A stretch of DNA of 64,000 nt, from the NCBI GenBank assembly GCA_016291375.1, contig JAEEXE010000005.1:56970-120969 (forward strand), given 5' to 3'. Below the pieces are notes generated by a model, which had not been told where the DNA came from, did not search any database, and was given only the letters and a program-made list of their open reading frames with translations. A program made the translations under genes and the position numbers. This DNA is from Butyrivibrio sp. GTDB lineage: Bacteria > Bacillota > Clostridia > Lachnospirales > Lachnospiraceae. Positions 18,673 through 26,732 of this stretch are shown here, in pieces (within the stretch, counting starts at the first letter, position 1; each line of letters starts with the position of its first letter).

Positions 18673-19368
18673 TTATTTTTGTCCGTAATAAGCGTTTGCG
18701 CCGTGTTTTCTGTAATAATGCTTATCCTGAAGCTCTGTTGGTGCAGCCTCAACATTGGGGTTGATAACTTCACATCTGTAAGCCATCTTAGCCACCTCTT
18801 CTGTGACAACCGCATTGTGAACTGCTTCCATCGCATCCTTGCCCCATGTGAATACACCGTGGTTCTTGCAAAGGACACCGGGAACATCCACAGGATTCTT
18901 GCCCATGCGCTCAAACTCGGTGGCAATGAGCACTCCGGTGTTGGCCTCATAAGCCTCTTCGATCTCAGCCTTTGTAAGACATCTTACACAAGGAATCTCT
19001 CCGTGGAAATAATCCGCATGAGTTGTTCCATAGCAAGGGATGGATCTTCCTGCCTGCGCCCAGCTTGTTGCATAGGATGAATGTGTATGAACTACTCCGC
19101 CTATATCTGTAAAAGCCTTGTAGAGCTCCACATGGGTAGGTGTGTCGGATGAAGGATTGAGTCTTCCCTCAACCTTTTCTCCGTCAAGATTCATAACCAC
19201 CATATCATCCGGAGTCATAGCGTCATACTCAACTCCGCTGGGTTTTATTACAAACAAGCCGCTCTCTCTGTCTATCTCACTTACGTTTCCCCAAGTGAAA
19301 GTTACTAGATTATATTTGGGCAAAAGAATATTCGCCTCATATACTTTTTTCTTTAATTCCTCAAGCAT
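18673..19368 (-). CDS. araD: L-ribulose-5-phosphate 4-epimerase
   Basis: A 231-residue class II aldolase-type epimerase making D-xylulose 5-phosphate from L-ribulose 5-phosphate in arabinose catabolism. Seen: [13 protein letters not shown], the zinc ligands [14 protein letters not shown] (about 95-97) and a third His in [10 protein letters not shown] (about 170), [10 protein letters not shown] with catalytic Asp, and the C-terminal GANAYYGQ whose Tyr is catalytic. The length is typical. SD CGGAGA. It lies between the FGGY kinase and transketolase, so arabinose carbon feeds directly into the pentose phosphate pathway. araA is not in the window. Confidence 0.95.
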   Translation of the reverse strand: MLEELKKKVYEANILLPKYNLVTFTWGNVSEIDRESGLFVIKPSGVEYDAMTPDDMVVMNLDGEKVEGRLNPSSDTPTHVELYKAFTDIGGVVHTHSSYATSWAQAGRSIPCYGTTHADYFHGEIPCVRCLTKAEIEEAYEANTGVLIATEFERMGKNPVDVPGVLCKNHGVFTWGKDAMEAVHNAVVTEEVAKMAYRCEVINPNVEAAPTELQDKHYYRKHGANAYYGQK

Positions 19369-19444
19369 ATCAATTCTCCGATAATATTTTAATATTAAAC
19401 TGTTCTCGTTTCTTCGTAATTATTGCTAACTGTTTCCCAAATAA

Positions 19445-21040
19445 TTACTTTAATGAATCAACTGCTGCTCTCTCAATGGCAAGACCTGCATTGTAGTTCT
19501 TCATGAACTCATCGAAGCCCTTGACGTCTGCGCTGTCAGGATTGCAGGTTTCTACCTTGCCTCCCACGAACACTTTTTCATTGAGGTACTTCTCAAGTGA
19601 CTCTCCATCAGCCTTCTTCATCATGTAGCCTGCAAGTATAGCCTGGCCCCAAGGTCCGCCCTCACCGGCTGTCTCCATAAGCTTTATGGGAGTATCAAGT
19701 GCCGCTGCCATTACTCTGTCGCCAACTCCTCTAATCTTGAAGAAGCCTCCCTGTCCAAAGAAGAAATCCGCCTTTACGTTTTCCTTTTTGGTAAGGATAT
19801 CGTTTCCGATCTTAAGTGCTCCAAGTGCAGTATAAAGATGTGCTCTCATGAAGTTTGAAAGATTGAATTTGTCATCAGGTCTTCTTGCAAAAAGAGGTCT
19901 TCCTTCATCGAATCCCGTAATGCTCTCACCTGAGAAATAGTTATAAGAAAGAAGTCCGCCGCAATCAGCATCTCCCTCCATCGCCTTGCGATAAAGAGTG
20001 CCGTAAAGAGTATCGTCGTCAACCTCTTGGCCGATGGCACCGGCAAACTCTCTAAAGAGAGAAACCCATGCGTTAAGATCGGAAGTACAGTTGTTGCAAT
20101 GAACCATGGCAACCTGCTCTCCCGAAGGAGTTGTAACAAGATCAAGCTCAGGATAAGCCTTAGAAAGATCGTGCTCAAGTACAACCATTGAAAATACAGA
20201 AGTTCCGGCTGAGATATTACCTGTTCTCACGCCTACAGAATTAGTCGCAACCATTCCGGTTCCCGCATCACCCTCAGGAGGACATACAGGGATACCCGCC
20301 TTAAGTGTTCCTGTGGGATCAAGAAGCTTTGCTCCTTCCTCTGTCAGCTTACCTGCATCTTCACCGGCTGCAAGTACCTTGGGAAGGATATCTCTGATCT
20401 TGAATCCGAAATTCTTATCTGCGATAAGTCCGTCGAACTTATCAAGCATAGTTGCATTAAAATCACATATTGAAGAGTCAATAGGGAACATACCGGATGC
20501 ATCGCCCACACCAAGAACCTTCTCTCCTGTAAGCTTCCAATGTACATATCCCGCAAGTGTCGTAAAGAAGGAAACCTTGGACACATGCTCTTCTTTATTA
20601 AGAATTGCCTGGTAAAGATGCGCAATACTCCACCTCTGAGGAATGTGATAGCCAAACTCCTCTGTCAGAATATCGGAAGCCTCTCCTGTAATAGTGTTTC
20701 TCCATGTTCTGAAGGGAACAAGAAGCTCTCCATCTTTATCAAATGCCATGTATCCGTGCATCATTGCAGAAAAACCCATTGCACCGACACATGTAAGTTT
20801 TTCGTCATATTTAGAAGCCACATCCTGTGTGAGTTTGGAATAGCAATCTCTAAGACCATCCCAAATATCGTCAAGTGTGTATGTCCACACACCGTTATCA
20901 AGACGATTCTCCCAAGTATGTCCGCCCGAAGCTATCGGGTTATAATCTTCATCCGTAAGTACTGCCTTGATTCTTGTTGAACCAAATTCGATACCCAGGA
21001 ATGTTTTTCCTTGCTGAATAGTTGTTTTAATATCGCTCAT
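19445..21040 (-). CDS. FGGY-family pentulose kinase (probable L-ribulokinase, AraK-like)
   Basis: A 531-residue FGGY sugar kinase. Seen: the N-terminal phosphate loop [30 protein letters not shown] (xylulokinase-like substrate region), [15 protein letters not shown] and a C-terminal [20 protein letters not shown]ase segment. It differs from classical AraB and from XylB. The position directly before araD suggests it phosphorylates L-ribulose, as reported for the non-orthologous clostridial kinase AraK. That assignment is inference from context and overall resemblance; a D-xylulose kinase is the alternative. It starts 24 nt after the DNA glycosylase gene, so the transcript may begin further upstream. 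Confidence 0.8.
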   Translation of the reverse strand: MSDIKTTIQQGKTFLGIEFGSTRIKAVLTDEDYNPIASGGHTWENRLDNGVWTYTLDDIWDGLRDCYSKLTQDVASKYDEKLTCVGAMGFSAMMHGYMAFDKDGELLVPFRTWRNTITGEASDILTEEFGYHIPQRWSIAHLYQAILNKEEHVSKVSFFTTLAGYVHWKLTGEKVLGVGDASGMFPIDSSICDFNATMLDKFDGLIADKNFGFKIRDILPKVLAAGEDAGKLTEEGAKLLDPTGTLKAGIPVCPPEGDAGTGMVATNSVGVRTGNISAGTSVFSMVVLEHDLSKAYPELDLVTTPSGEQVAMVHCNNCTSDLNAWVSLFREFAGAIGQEVDDDTLYGTLYRKAMEGDADCGGLLSYNYFSGESITGFDEGRPLFARRPDDKFNLSNFMRAHLYTALGALKIGNDILTKKENVKADFFFGQGGFFKIRGVGDRVMAAALDTPIKLMETAGEGGPWGQAILAGYMMKKADGESLEKYLNEKVFVGGKVETCNPDSADVKGFDEFMKNYNAGLAIERAAVDSLK

Positions 21041-21064
21041 ACTATAAACCCCTTTTTCTTACTA

Positions 21065-21898
21065 TTACAAAATACCTTCTTGCGCAACTCCATTGCTTCT
21101 TGAATAGAAGAACAGATATTGCTGCATTACTCCGTTGTAAGGCTTATATCTTTCAAAGTTAAAGCCCTTCGGATATTTTGATTCCAAAACTCTGTTGATC
21201 CATACATCTTTTGGGAAAGCATCCAACCTGTGATACCCAAATAGGATCTCACAATTGGCCACTTTAACTCCAACCCCAAAGAGTTTCAGAAGCCTTTCCA
21301 TCAGATCATCATCCGTAAGATTCTGCCACTTATAAAGTTCCGCTTCTCCATTCAGAACATCAAGTGCAGCCTTTCTTACGTACTTGTCCCTATACCCGAG
21401 CCCGCAGGAAGAAAGCTCTTTATCAGATAACTTTGCTATCTCACCCGGCGTCGGAAAAGCATATATATTATCGCCTATGGCGTTTTTTTCTATCTTATGT
21501 CCCACCAGCGCACACAGCTTCTCAATTGAAGCTTTGATTGCCGGAATGTTTTTTCTCTGAGAGATGATAAAAGAAATAAGCATCTCCCATGGGTCCTGTC
21601 TCAAAATGCGAATACCCTCGCCGTAAGCTGCAGCTCTTTTGAGGTATTCATCATCCTTATCTATACGACCTCTGATATCTCTGTAAGAAACATCAAGGTC
21701 AAAATATGACTTCCAGAAATTATCGAAATCATCTTTGGAACAATCAAATTCATACTCGGAAGGACTAATCTCTTTTACAAAAAGATGTTTGTCAGACGCG
21801 GTCACACTATACCCGTCTCCGAACTTATTAAAACGAAAGCACTGTCCGCTGTCTGCTATTTTTTCAAGATCAAAATCATCATCTATCTTTATCTTCAT
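21065..21898 (-). CDS. ogg: 8-oxoguanine DNA glycosylase/AP lyase
   Basis: A 277-residue helix-hairpin-helix glycosylase of the OGG1 type. The N-terminal OGG_N domain includes SGQCFRFN near residue 19, as in bacterial Ogg. The HhH-GPD part shows LISFIISQRKNIPAIK, LFGVGVKVANCEILFG with the catalytic Lys of the G-V-G-x-K-V-A hairpin, and DAFPKDVWINRV with the conserved Asp. It excises oxidised guanine from DNA. The start ATG (21898) overlaps the stop of the nuclease gene as ATGA; a longer frame to 21937 exists but would add unrelated residues. Translational coupling with the nuclease suggests a shared DNA-damage role. Confidence 0.9.
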   Translation of the reverse strand: MKIKIDDDFDLEKIADSGQCFRFNKFGDGYSVTASDKHLFVKEISPSEYEFDCSKDDFDNFWKSYFDLDVSYRDIRGRIDKDDEYLKRAAAYGEGIRILRQDPWEMLISFIISQRKNIPAIKASIEKLCALVGHKIEKNAIGDNIYAFPTPGEIAKLSDKELSSCGLGYRDKYVRKAALDVLNGEAELYKWQNLTDDDLMERLLKLFGVGVKVANCEILFGYHRLDAFPKDVWINRVLESKYPKGFNFERYKPYNGVMQQYLFFYSRSNGVAQEGIL

Positions 21899-22344
21899 TT
21901 GTTCTTGTCCATACTGTCCAGGTAACCCCTGTCCCACAACATTATGTTAAGCTTCTGCGCAAGATCAACTGCAGGCTGGGTGAAATACTGGTTGGTCATA
22001 ACAACTCCCACCATCTTGCCGTAGTAATCACGGCCCGCATAAACCTCTTGAACCGCCTTGACTCCGATAGGTTTATCATAGCACTTACATTGAACGGCGT
22101 AAGTTATTCCGTCCTTTTCTGCCAAAATATCCGCCCCGAAATCTCCGCTGCCCTTGGTGACCACCGCCTCAACAAAGCCATTGGCCTTAAGAAGATCAGC
22201 GCAATAATATTCGAAATCATGCCCCTCCATCTCATCCATTGGAAGAGGCCTCATTCTTACTTTTTTAAGAAAATGGACAATGGCAGCGGCGATCGCTAGG
22301 ATCACAGCCACCACAATCACATATATTATCAAGCCATTGGACAT
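21895..22344 (-). CDS. membrane-anchored Mrr-like restriction endonuclease
   Basis: A 149-residue protein with one N-terminal transmembrane helix (about residues 5-25), a short basic linker (KKVRMRPLPMDEM) and a Mrr-cat/PD-(D/E)xK nuclease domain. The active-site pattern is visible as GSGDFGADILAEKDG followed by YAVQCKCY (Asp ... Gln-x-Lys). Proteins of this form (restriction endonuclease, TM plus Mrr_cat) are widespread in Firmicutes and lack a partner methylase; the substrate is unknown. The ATG at 22344 is preferred over a longer frame to 22392, which would run into the upstream gene. It is coupled by overlap to ogg. Confidence 0.85.
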   Translation of the reverse strand: MSNGLIIYVIVVAVILAIAAAIVHFLKKVRMRPLPMDEMEGHDFEYYCADLLKANGFVEAVVTKGSGDFGADILAEKDGITYAVQCKCYDKPIGVKAVQEVYAGRDYYGKMVGVVMTNQYFTQPAVDLAQKLNIMLWDRGYLDSMDKNK

Positions 22345-22361
22345 AAATTTCTCCGTCTGTA

Positions 22362-23450
22362 TCAGAGCTTCATATCTCCCTCTTTGACCCATCCGAGCTT
22401 AACTACACCGGCGTGGATGATAAGAGATAAAACTGCAGGAAGTACAAAAGAGATAAGTACAAGTCCTACCCAGTCAAAGCCTGTGATAGCTGTCTTACTT
22501 CCTGCTGCTATGTCATTAAGCCAACCTGTATAAACACCGATCTGACCAACAAGTCCGCATGTACCCATACCTGATGAAACAGGTGCTCCGTTCATCTTAA
22601 GTCCGAAGATGCATGTTGCTATGGGACCTGTAATTGCTGATGCAAGTGTAGGTGCGATCCAGATTCTGGGATTCTTAACTATGTTGGGCATCTGAAGCAT
22701 TGATGTACCAATTCCCTGAGATACGAGGCCGCCCCATTTATTCTCCTTGAAAGAAATAACGGCAAAACCTACCATCTGTGCACAACATCCTGCAACTGCC
22801 GCTCCGCCTGCAAGTCCTGTAAGGCCAAGCGCTGCGCAGATAGCTGCGGAAGAAATGGGAAGTGTAAGAGCAACGCCCACAACAACTGATACAAGTATTC
22901 CCATGAGGAAGGGCTGAAGTTCTGTTGCCCACATAATTATCCTACCGACATAGCTGGCTGCATATCCCAGCGGTGGTGCGATGAGCCATGAAAAGAACAT
23001 GCCCACGCCTATAGTAACAAGAGGAGTTACAAGGATATCAACCTTGGTCTCCTTGGAGATTGCTTTACCAAACTCTGCAGCAAGGATTGCTACAAAAAGT
23101 ACTGCCAAAGGTCCGCCTGCTCCGCCCAGAGCGTTTGCAGCAAAACCAACAGTAATCATTGAAAAAAGAACAAGTGGCGGGCACTTAAGTGCATAACCTA
23201 TAGCCACCGCCATAGCAGGGCCGCTCATTGCTGAAGCAAGTCCGCCTACTGTGTATTCAACACCTGCAACTGTTGCAACAGTCTGTGTCAAAAACGGAAT
23301 CTGGAACTGTGTTCCGATGGTATTGATAATGGTTCCGATAAGCAGTGAACAAAAAAGTCCCTGCGCCATTGCTCCCAGCGCATCAATACCGTAGCGCTTA
23401 AGAGAGATCTCAATGTCTTTTCTCTTCAAAAAGTCCTTCAATTTTTTCAT
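22362..23450 (-). CDS. PfoR-type PTS sugar transporter subunit IIC-like membrane protein
   Basis: A 362-residue integral membrane protein with about ten hydrophobic segments and Gly/Ala-rich motifs (LASAMSGPAMAVAIGYALKC, FAANALGGAGGPLAVLF, MNGAPVSSGMGTCGLVGQIG). It matches the PTS_EIIC_2/PfoR family; PfoR was first described near perfringolysin O, and the substrate is unresolved. No IIA or IIB gene is adjacent. Start: GGAGGAG directly abuts ATG 23450 (short spacing); an in-frame TTG three codons later has better spacing. It heads a run of closely spaced genes through the nuclease, glycosylase and pentose genes. Confidence 0.8.
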   Translation of the reverse strand: MKKLKDFLKRKDIEISLKRYGIDALGAMAQGLFCSLLIGTIINTIGTQFQIPFLTQTVATVAGVEYTVGGLASAMSGPAMAVAIGYALKCPPLVLFSMITVGFAANALGGAGGPLAVLFVAILAAEFGKAISKETKVDILVTPLVTIGVGMFFSWLIAPPLGYAASYVGRIIMWATELQPFLMGILVSVVVGVALTLPISSAAICAALGLTGLAGGAAVAGCCAQMVGFAVISFKENKWGGLVSQGIGTSMLQMPNIVKNPRIWIAPTLASAITGPIATCIFGLKMNGAPVSSGMGTCGLVGQIGVYTGWLNDIAAGSKTAITGFDWVGLVLISFVLPAVLSLIIHAGVVKLGWVKEGDMKL

Positions 23451-23525
23451 CTCCTCCAATCGTTCTATTTGTTTAGAACTATCGAGAATTATTCTACCAT
23501 AGGGCGCCTTGTTTTTCAGCAAAAA

Positions 23526-23556
23526 ATTAGGACTGCCGCATAAAAGCCGCAGTCCT
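23526..23556 (-). terminator. terminator after the LigB-AMMECR1 gene
   Basis: An imperfect 11-bp stem AGGACTGC.GC / GC.GCAGTCCT with loop ATAAAA and, on the minus strand, a following AATTTTTTG. It lies 24 bp after the stop. Confidence 0.85.
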
Positions 23557-23580
23557 TAAGGCTTACTATATTGTTTTACC

Positions 23581-24966
23581 TCATATATGTCTTACAACTT
23601 CAAACCTCTGAAGTTTAATCTCTTCATCATCAAGTATTCCGCCCTTTCGTCTTGCGATATCTATCTGCTCTTCCACGGTATCAACGCCGTCTAAATCCGG
23701 TAGCAACAATCCTCTCTTGGCACCGCAAGAAACTATGACCCCGTATTTCTTAACATCCAATTCATCCGGCGAATCAATATCCTCAGGTTCGCCAAGCACA
23801 TCTACATTGATATCAAGTAGCGGAAGCTCCTCAGGTGTTATTGGTTCAAACCTCGGATCACGAGTAGATGCACTGATCGCATTCTGTATGATCTCTTCCG
23901 CAACGGAATCTGTTGTTGGAAGTATAGTTCCGATGCAACCTCTTAGGCGCCCTGCCTTGTGGATAGACACAAAAGCTCCCGCCTGTCTTTCAAGCATCTC
24001 CTTTGGAAGTCCCTCCGGAACGTGAATTGTCGTTCGCCTTAGGATATAGCTCTCAAGAGATGCTCTTGCCAGCTGAACATAGTCGTCGGCGTTATCTCTT
24101 TTTTCTTTTAACTCTGCTGCCAATTTCTCAGAATAGATGCTACGAAACCGTCTATTATTATCAAGTCCCGTTGGATAAAAAGATGCTACTCCATAGCCGA
24201 CTCCTGTCACATCCTGATGGGAATACACTTTGGCATCTACCGCTGTAGCATCAAGCGCTCCCGCCATTATGACAAAAGATCTGTGTCCGCACTCTGCTGC
24301 CTTATCGCAGAAATCCTCTCCAAAATCGAACATCTCCCCAAAGGAAGCTCTTTTGGCAACGTCCATTATCCGCTCATCATAAGCAGGTCCCTCCGGCGCA
24401 TATCCGTAAGGTCCATCCTCTTTGAGCTTATGAGACAGATCTCCACTTGCCACAAAGACAACCTTTCGTCCTGTCTTATCAATCGCTTCCCGTATATATT
24501 CACCCAGTCTGTAATGCTCCAAGAGATCAAGCCCCGCAAGGCCTATCCTTATAATCTTAGCTCCGGTGAATTTTTGTCTGATGAAATAAAGCGGCACCAT
24601 GGTACCATGATCAAGCTCCGGATCACGCTCACCAAGCGTCCCTGCCGGGAAGTTGTTCTTTTTGGCTATTTCGCAGATAGCATCTCTAAGCTCCTCATCA
24701 TATATCTCGTCAAAAGAAACATCGGGTGCGCCAAAGCTTACAAAAGAGCCCTTTGCTCTTTTTCCCGGAGAAATATGGAAATAATCTGCATACATGATGC
24801 TGTGAGGACTTGTGATAATGATGGTCTCAGGCTCAAGATCCGCAATCTGTCCTGCAACACTTTTATAAGAATCTATAGTCTCCTGTACCTTAAGCTCTCC
24901 GCCTCTTCCAACCTCAGGAATAATAAGTGGCGGGTGGGGTACCATAAATGCGGCAAGTATTGGCAT
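23581..24966 (-). CDS. AmmeMemoRadiSam system protein: LigB/MEMO-like domain fused to AMMECR1
   Basis: A 461-residue two-domain protein. Residues 1-270 form a LigB/MEMO-like domain related to class III extradiol dioxygenases, with the possible metal ligands in MVPHPPLIIPEVG, SPHSIMYADYFH, DHGTMVPLYF and SGDLSHKLKEDGPYG. Residues about 285-461 are an AMMECR1 domain with the signature GRLRGCIGTI. The genes for MEMO, AMMECR1 and a radical SAM protein occur together in many prokaryotes and their biochemical role is not settled. The start ATG at 24966 follows SD AAAGGAGGAG; a longer frame upstream overlaps the radical SAM gene and is rejected. It lies 13 bp downstream of that partner. Confidence 0.9.
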   Translation of the reverse strand: MPILAAFMVPHPPLIIPEVGRGGELKVQETIDSYKSVAGQIADLEPETIIITSPHSIMYADYFHISPGKRAKGSFVSFGAPDVSFDEIYDEELRDAICEIAKKNNFPAGTLGERDPELDHGTMVPLYFIRQKFTGAKIIRIGLAGLDLLEHYRLGEYIREAIDKTGRKVVFVASGDLSHKLKEDGPYGYAPEGPAYDERIMDVAKRASFGEMFDFGEDFCDKAAECGHRSFVIMAGALDATAVDAKVYSHQDVTGVGYGVASFYPTGLDNNRRFRSIYSEKLAAELKEKRDNADDYVQLARASLESYILRRTTIHVPEGLPKEMLERQAGAFVSIHKAGRLRGCIGTILPTTDSVAEEIIQNAISASTRDPRFEPITPEELPLLDINVDVLGEPEDIDSPDELDVKKYGVIVSCGAKRGLLLPDLDGVDTVEEQIDIARRKGGILDDEEIKLQRFEVVRHI

Positions 24967-24979
24967 AACTCTCCTCCTT

Positions 24980-25870
24980 TTAGCAGTTTCCTGTATAAAC
25001 GTAATTAAGCTTCTTCTCGGCAACCGTCTTAAGGTGATATATCTTTTCCACAGAAGTAGCATCTCTGTCTGTCATTTTAAAAGTCGGGAAAAATCTGGAA
25101 ATATGAAGCGGAATATCAGGACTAAGCGACGATATCCATAAGCTTAACTTCTCTATCTCATCATCGGAATCATTTTCCCCAGGGATAATCAGCGTCGTAA
25201 GCTCAACATGACAGTGCTTTACTGCCTCTGTTATGAACTCCATAACCTGAGCGCGATTTCCCTTAAGAAGATCATGATAGTAATGATCGGTGAATCCTTT
25301 AAGATCTATGTTCATGGCATCCACATAAGGAAATAACTCCTGCAAGACTTTAGGATCTGCCATGCCATTGGAAACGATAACTGTCTTGAGGTTCCTATCT
25401 CTAAGGAGCCTTGCGGTATCTAAGATATATTCGTATGAAATAAGTGGTTCGTTGTAAGTAAAAGCTACGCCGATATTTCCGCGTGGGCTGTTGTCCTGTA
25501 CATCGGCTTTCGCACCATCCCCATCCGGGATTCCTGCCATTGCTAGCTGCTGCGCCATGTCGGCGAGTTCTTCCGGAGAAACATAATCCGCATCTCTTTT
25601 CACAAGCTCCACTTCCTCGCCCCAGGATATCTGATAGTTCTGACAAAAAGGACAACGAAGATTGCAGCCGTAACTTCCAACCGATAAAATCTTGCTTCCC
25701 GGATAGAATCTTCGAAGAGGTTTCTTCTCAATTGGATCAAGCGCGATCGAAGTAAGTCTTCCATAGTTTGAAGGCACAATACGTCCGTCTCTGCAAGTTC
25801 TAACGCCGCAGAAACCGTAAGCGGATTCATTTATGGTGCAATGATGGTAACACAATGCGCATTCTGCCAT
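24980..25870 (-). CDS. amrS: AmmeMemoRadiSam system radical SAM enzyme
   Basis: A 296-residue radical SAM protein of the PflA-related AmrS family. An N-terminal Cys-rich part (CALCYHHCTINESAYGFCGVR) may bind a second metal centre. The [4Fe-4S]-SAM motif is GCNLRCPFCQN (about residue 74) within VGSYGCNLRCPFC. SAM-binding segments include GVAFTYNEPLISYEYI and TVIVSNGMAD. The substrate is unknown. It is the first gene of the pair and is divergent from the folate operon. Start 25870 is chosen because AAAGGAG sits 5 nt upstream; an ATG 12 codons earlier lacks an SD. Confidence 0.92.
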   Translation of the reverse strand: MAECALCYHHCTINESAYGFCGVRTCRDGRIVPSNYGRLTSIALDPIEKKPLRRFYPGSKILSVGSYGCNLRCPFCQNYQISWGEEVELVKRDADYVSPEELADMAQQLAMAGIPDGDGAKADVQDNSPRGNIGVAFTYNEPLISYEYILDTARLLRDRNLKTVIVSNGMADPKVLQELFPYVDAMNIDLKGFTDHYYHDLLKGNRAQVMEFITEAVKHCHVELTTLIIPGENDSDDEIEKLSLWISSLSPDIPLHISRFFPTFKMTDRDATSVEKIYHLKTVAEKKLNYVYTGNC

Positions 25871-26013
25871 GCCTGCTCCTTTGCGCTCTCTCGGACTCAA
25901 AAACATGATTGCTCATACCTTCAACTATCCAACCCTTCCACAATATTATAACTTATAATTCGATGAATCGTACATCATCCAGCCGTTAGAATTAGCAAAA
26001 GCAGATAAGCCTC

Positions 26014-26042
26014 TTGCAATTCTTTCACGCAAACAATATAAT
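26014..26042 (+). promoter_or_regulatory. promoter of the folT-folC operon
   Basis: -35 TTGCAA (26014-26019), a 17-bp spacer and a perfect -10 TATAAT (26037-26042). The predicted start near 26049 places the riboswitch at the very beginning of the transcript. The region from 25871 to 26013 holds the amrS upstream DNA (with a possible -10 at 25945-25950) and nothing else recognised. Confidence 0.88.
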
Positions 26043-26060
26043 ACAGAAAAAATCAATTAC

Positions 26061-26154
26061 GCAGAGTAGACTGTAAAGCGTCAAGTGCCAAGTGAACAGG
26101 GAGTTGTCATTTGGACGAAGGCTTAGCCGCGGTTTTATGGTCGCATCCCGCTGC
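26061..26154 (+). promoter_or_regulatory. tetrahydrofolate (THF) riboswitch
   Basis: The sequence follows the THF riboswitch consensus in order: a P1 strand with AGAGTAGA, AGCGTCAAGTG, a P3 hairpin CCAAGTG...CATTTGG enclosing AACAGGGAGTTGT, then GGACGAAGGC-TTA-GCCGCGGT and GTCGCATCCCGCT. P1 pairs GCAG with CTGC; P2 pairs ACTGTAAA with TTTATGGT; P3 is 7 bp. This aptamer binds reduced folates and normally represses folate transport or synthesis genes. Here it precedes a folate ECF transporter and folC, which is the expected regulon. Identified by eye against remembered consensus. Confidence 0.9.
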
Positions 26155-26173
26155 TACATAGCGAAGTGTATAG

Positions 26174-26209
26174 CACCTCCTTGTAGACAAACGGAAACTG
26201 CAGGAGGTG
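26174..26209 (+). promoter_or_regulatory. Shine-Dalgarno-sequestering hairpin (THF riboswitch expression platform)
   Basis: CACCTCCT (26174-26181) is the exact complement of AGGAGGTG (26202-26209), which holds the folT SD 8 nt before its ATG at 26217. The 20-nt loop lacks a T run, so control is likely at translation initiation. A second weak stem, GCTACATA/TGTATAGC, lies between aptamer and hairpin and partly overlaps the anti-SD arm, giving a way to switch. Confidence 0.8.
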
Positions 26210-26216
26210 TATTTTT

Positions 26217-26732
26217 ATGAAAAAATTAAAAGATGTCAAAGTTCTAACCCTGGCTGCCATGATCACAGCCGTTGGGATTATCCTGGGATTTTTTAAGATT
26301 CCCATCACCCAGATTATAGAGATCCGCTTTGGTTCTCTTCCAATCGCTGTAGCAGGCATGTCGCTTGGCCCCGGAATTGCTGCTATAGTAGGCGCCCTTA
26401 TCGACATTGGCGGCTACCTTGTAAAACCCACAGGTCCATTCTTCCCCGGTTTTACTATCAGTGGTATTGTCAGCGGACTTATCTTTGGTGCAATTCTCTA
26501 CAAGAAGGAGTTTCACCCTATCAGAATCGTTGCAGCAGTACTGGTTCATACTCTTATTGTGGGCATTATCATGAACACGTTCTGGCTTGACTGGATGTAC
26601 TTAAAAGCCGGATTTTTTAACACACTCATGATAAGACTTCCAAAAGAACTGGCTATGATTCCCGTTAATATTTTTTTACTGTCCATCTTTTTGCTTGGAT
26701 TAGACAGGATCAGAGATTATGCAAAAGTATAA
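26217..26732 (+). CDS. folT: folate ECF transporter S component
   Basis: A 171-residue membrane protein with about five or six hydrophobic segments, of the ECF S-component family. Seen: the opening LKDVKVLTLAAMITAVGIIL, where such proteins contact the T component through Ala-rich helix 1, and IRFGSLPIAVAGMSLGPGIA, typical of FolT. It captures folates and works with the shared EcfA/A'/T module encoded elsewhere. The THF riboswitch upstream supports the folate assignment strongly. The SD AGGAGG lies inside the sequestering hairpin. It overlaps folC by 14 bp. Confidence 0.92.
   Translation: MKKLKDVKVLTLAAMITAVGIILGFFKIPITQIIEIRFGSLPIAVAGMSLGPGIAAIVGALIDIGGYLVKPTGPFFPGFTISGIVSGLIFGAILYKKEFHPIRIVAAVLVHTLIVGIIMNTFWLDWMYLKAGFFNTLMIRLPKELAMIPVNIFLLSIFLLGLDRIRDYAKV

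Noticed and set aside
24217..25008. Long plus-strand open frame of 263 codons
   Set aside because: Fully antisense to the LigB-AMMECR1 and radical SAM genes, no SD, Ser/Arg/Ile-rich nonsense composition; a shadow of conserved genes.
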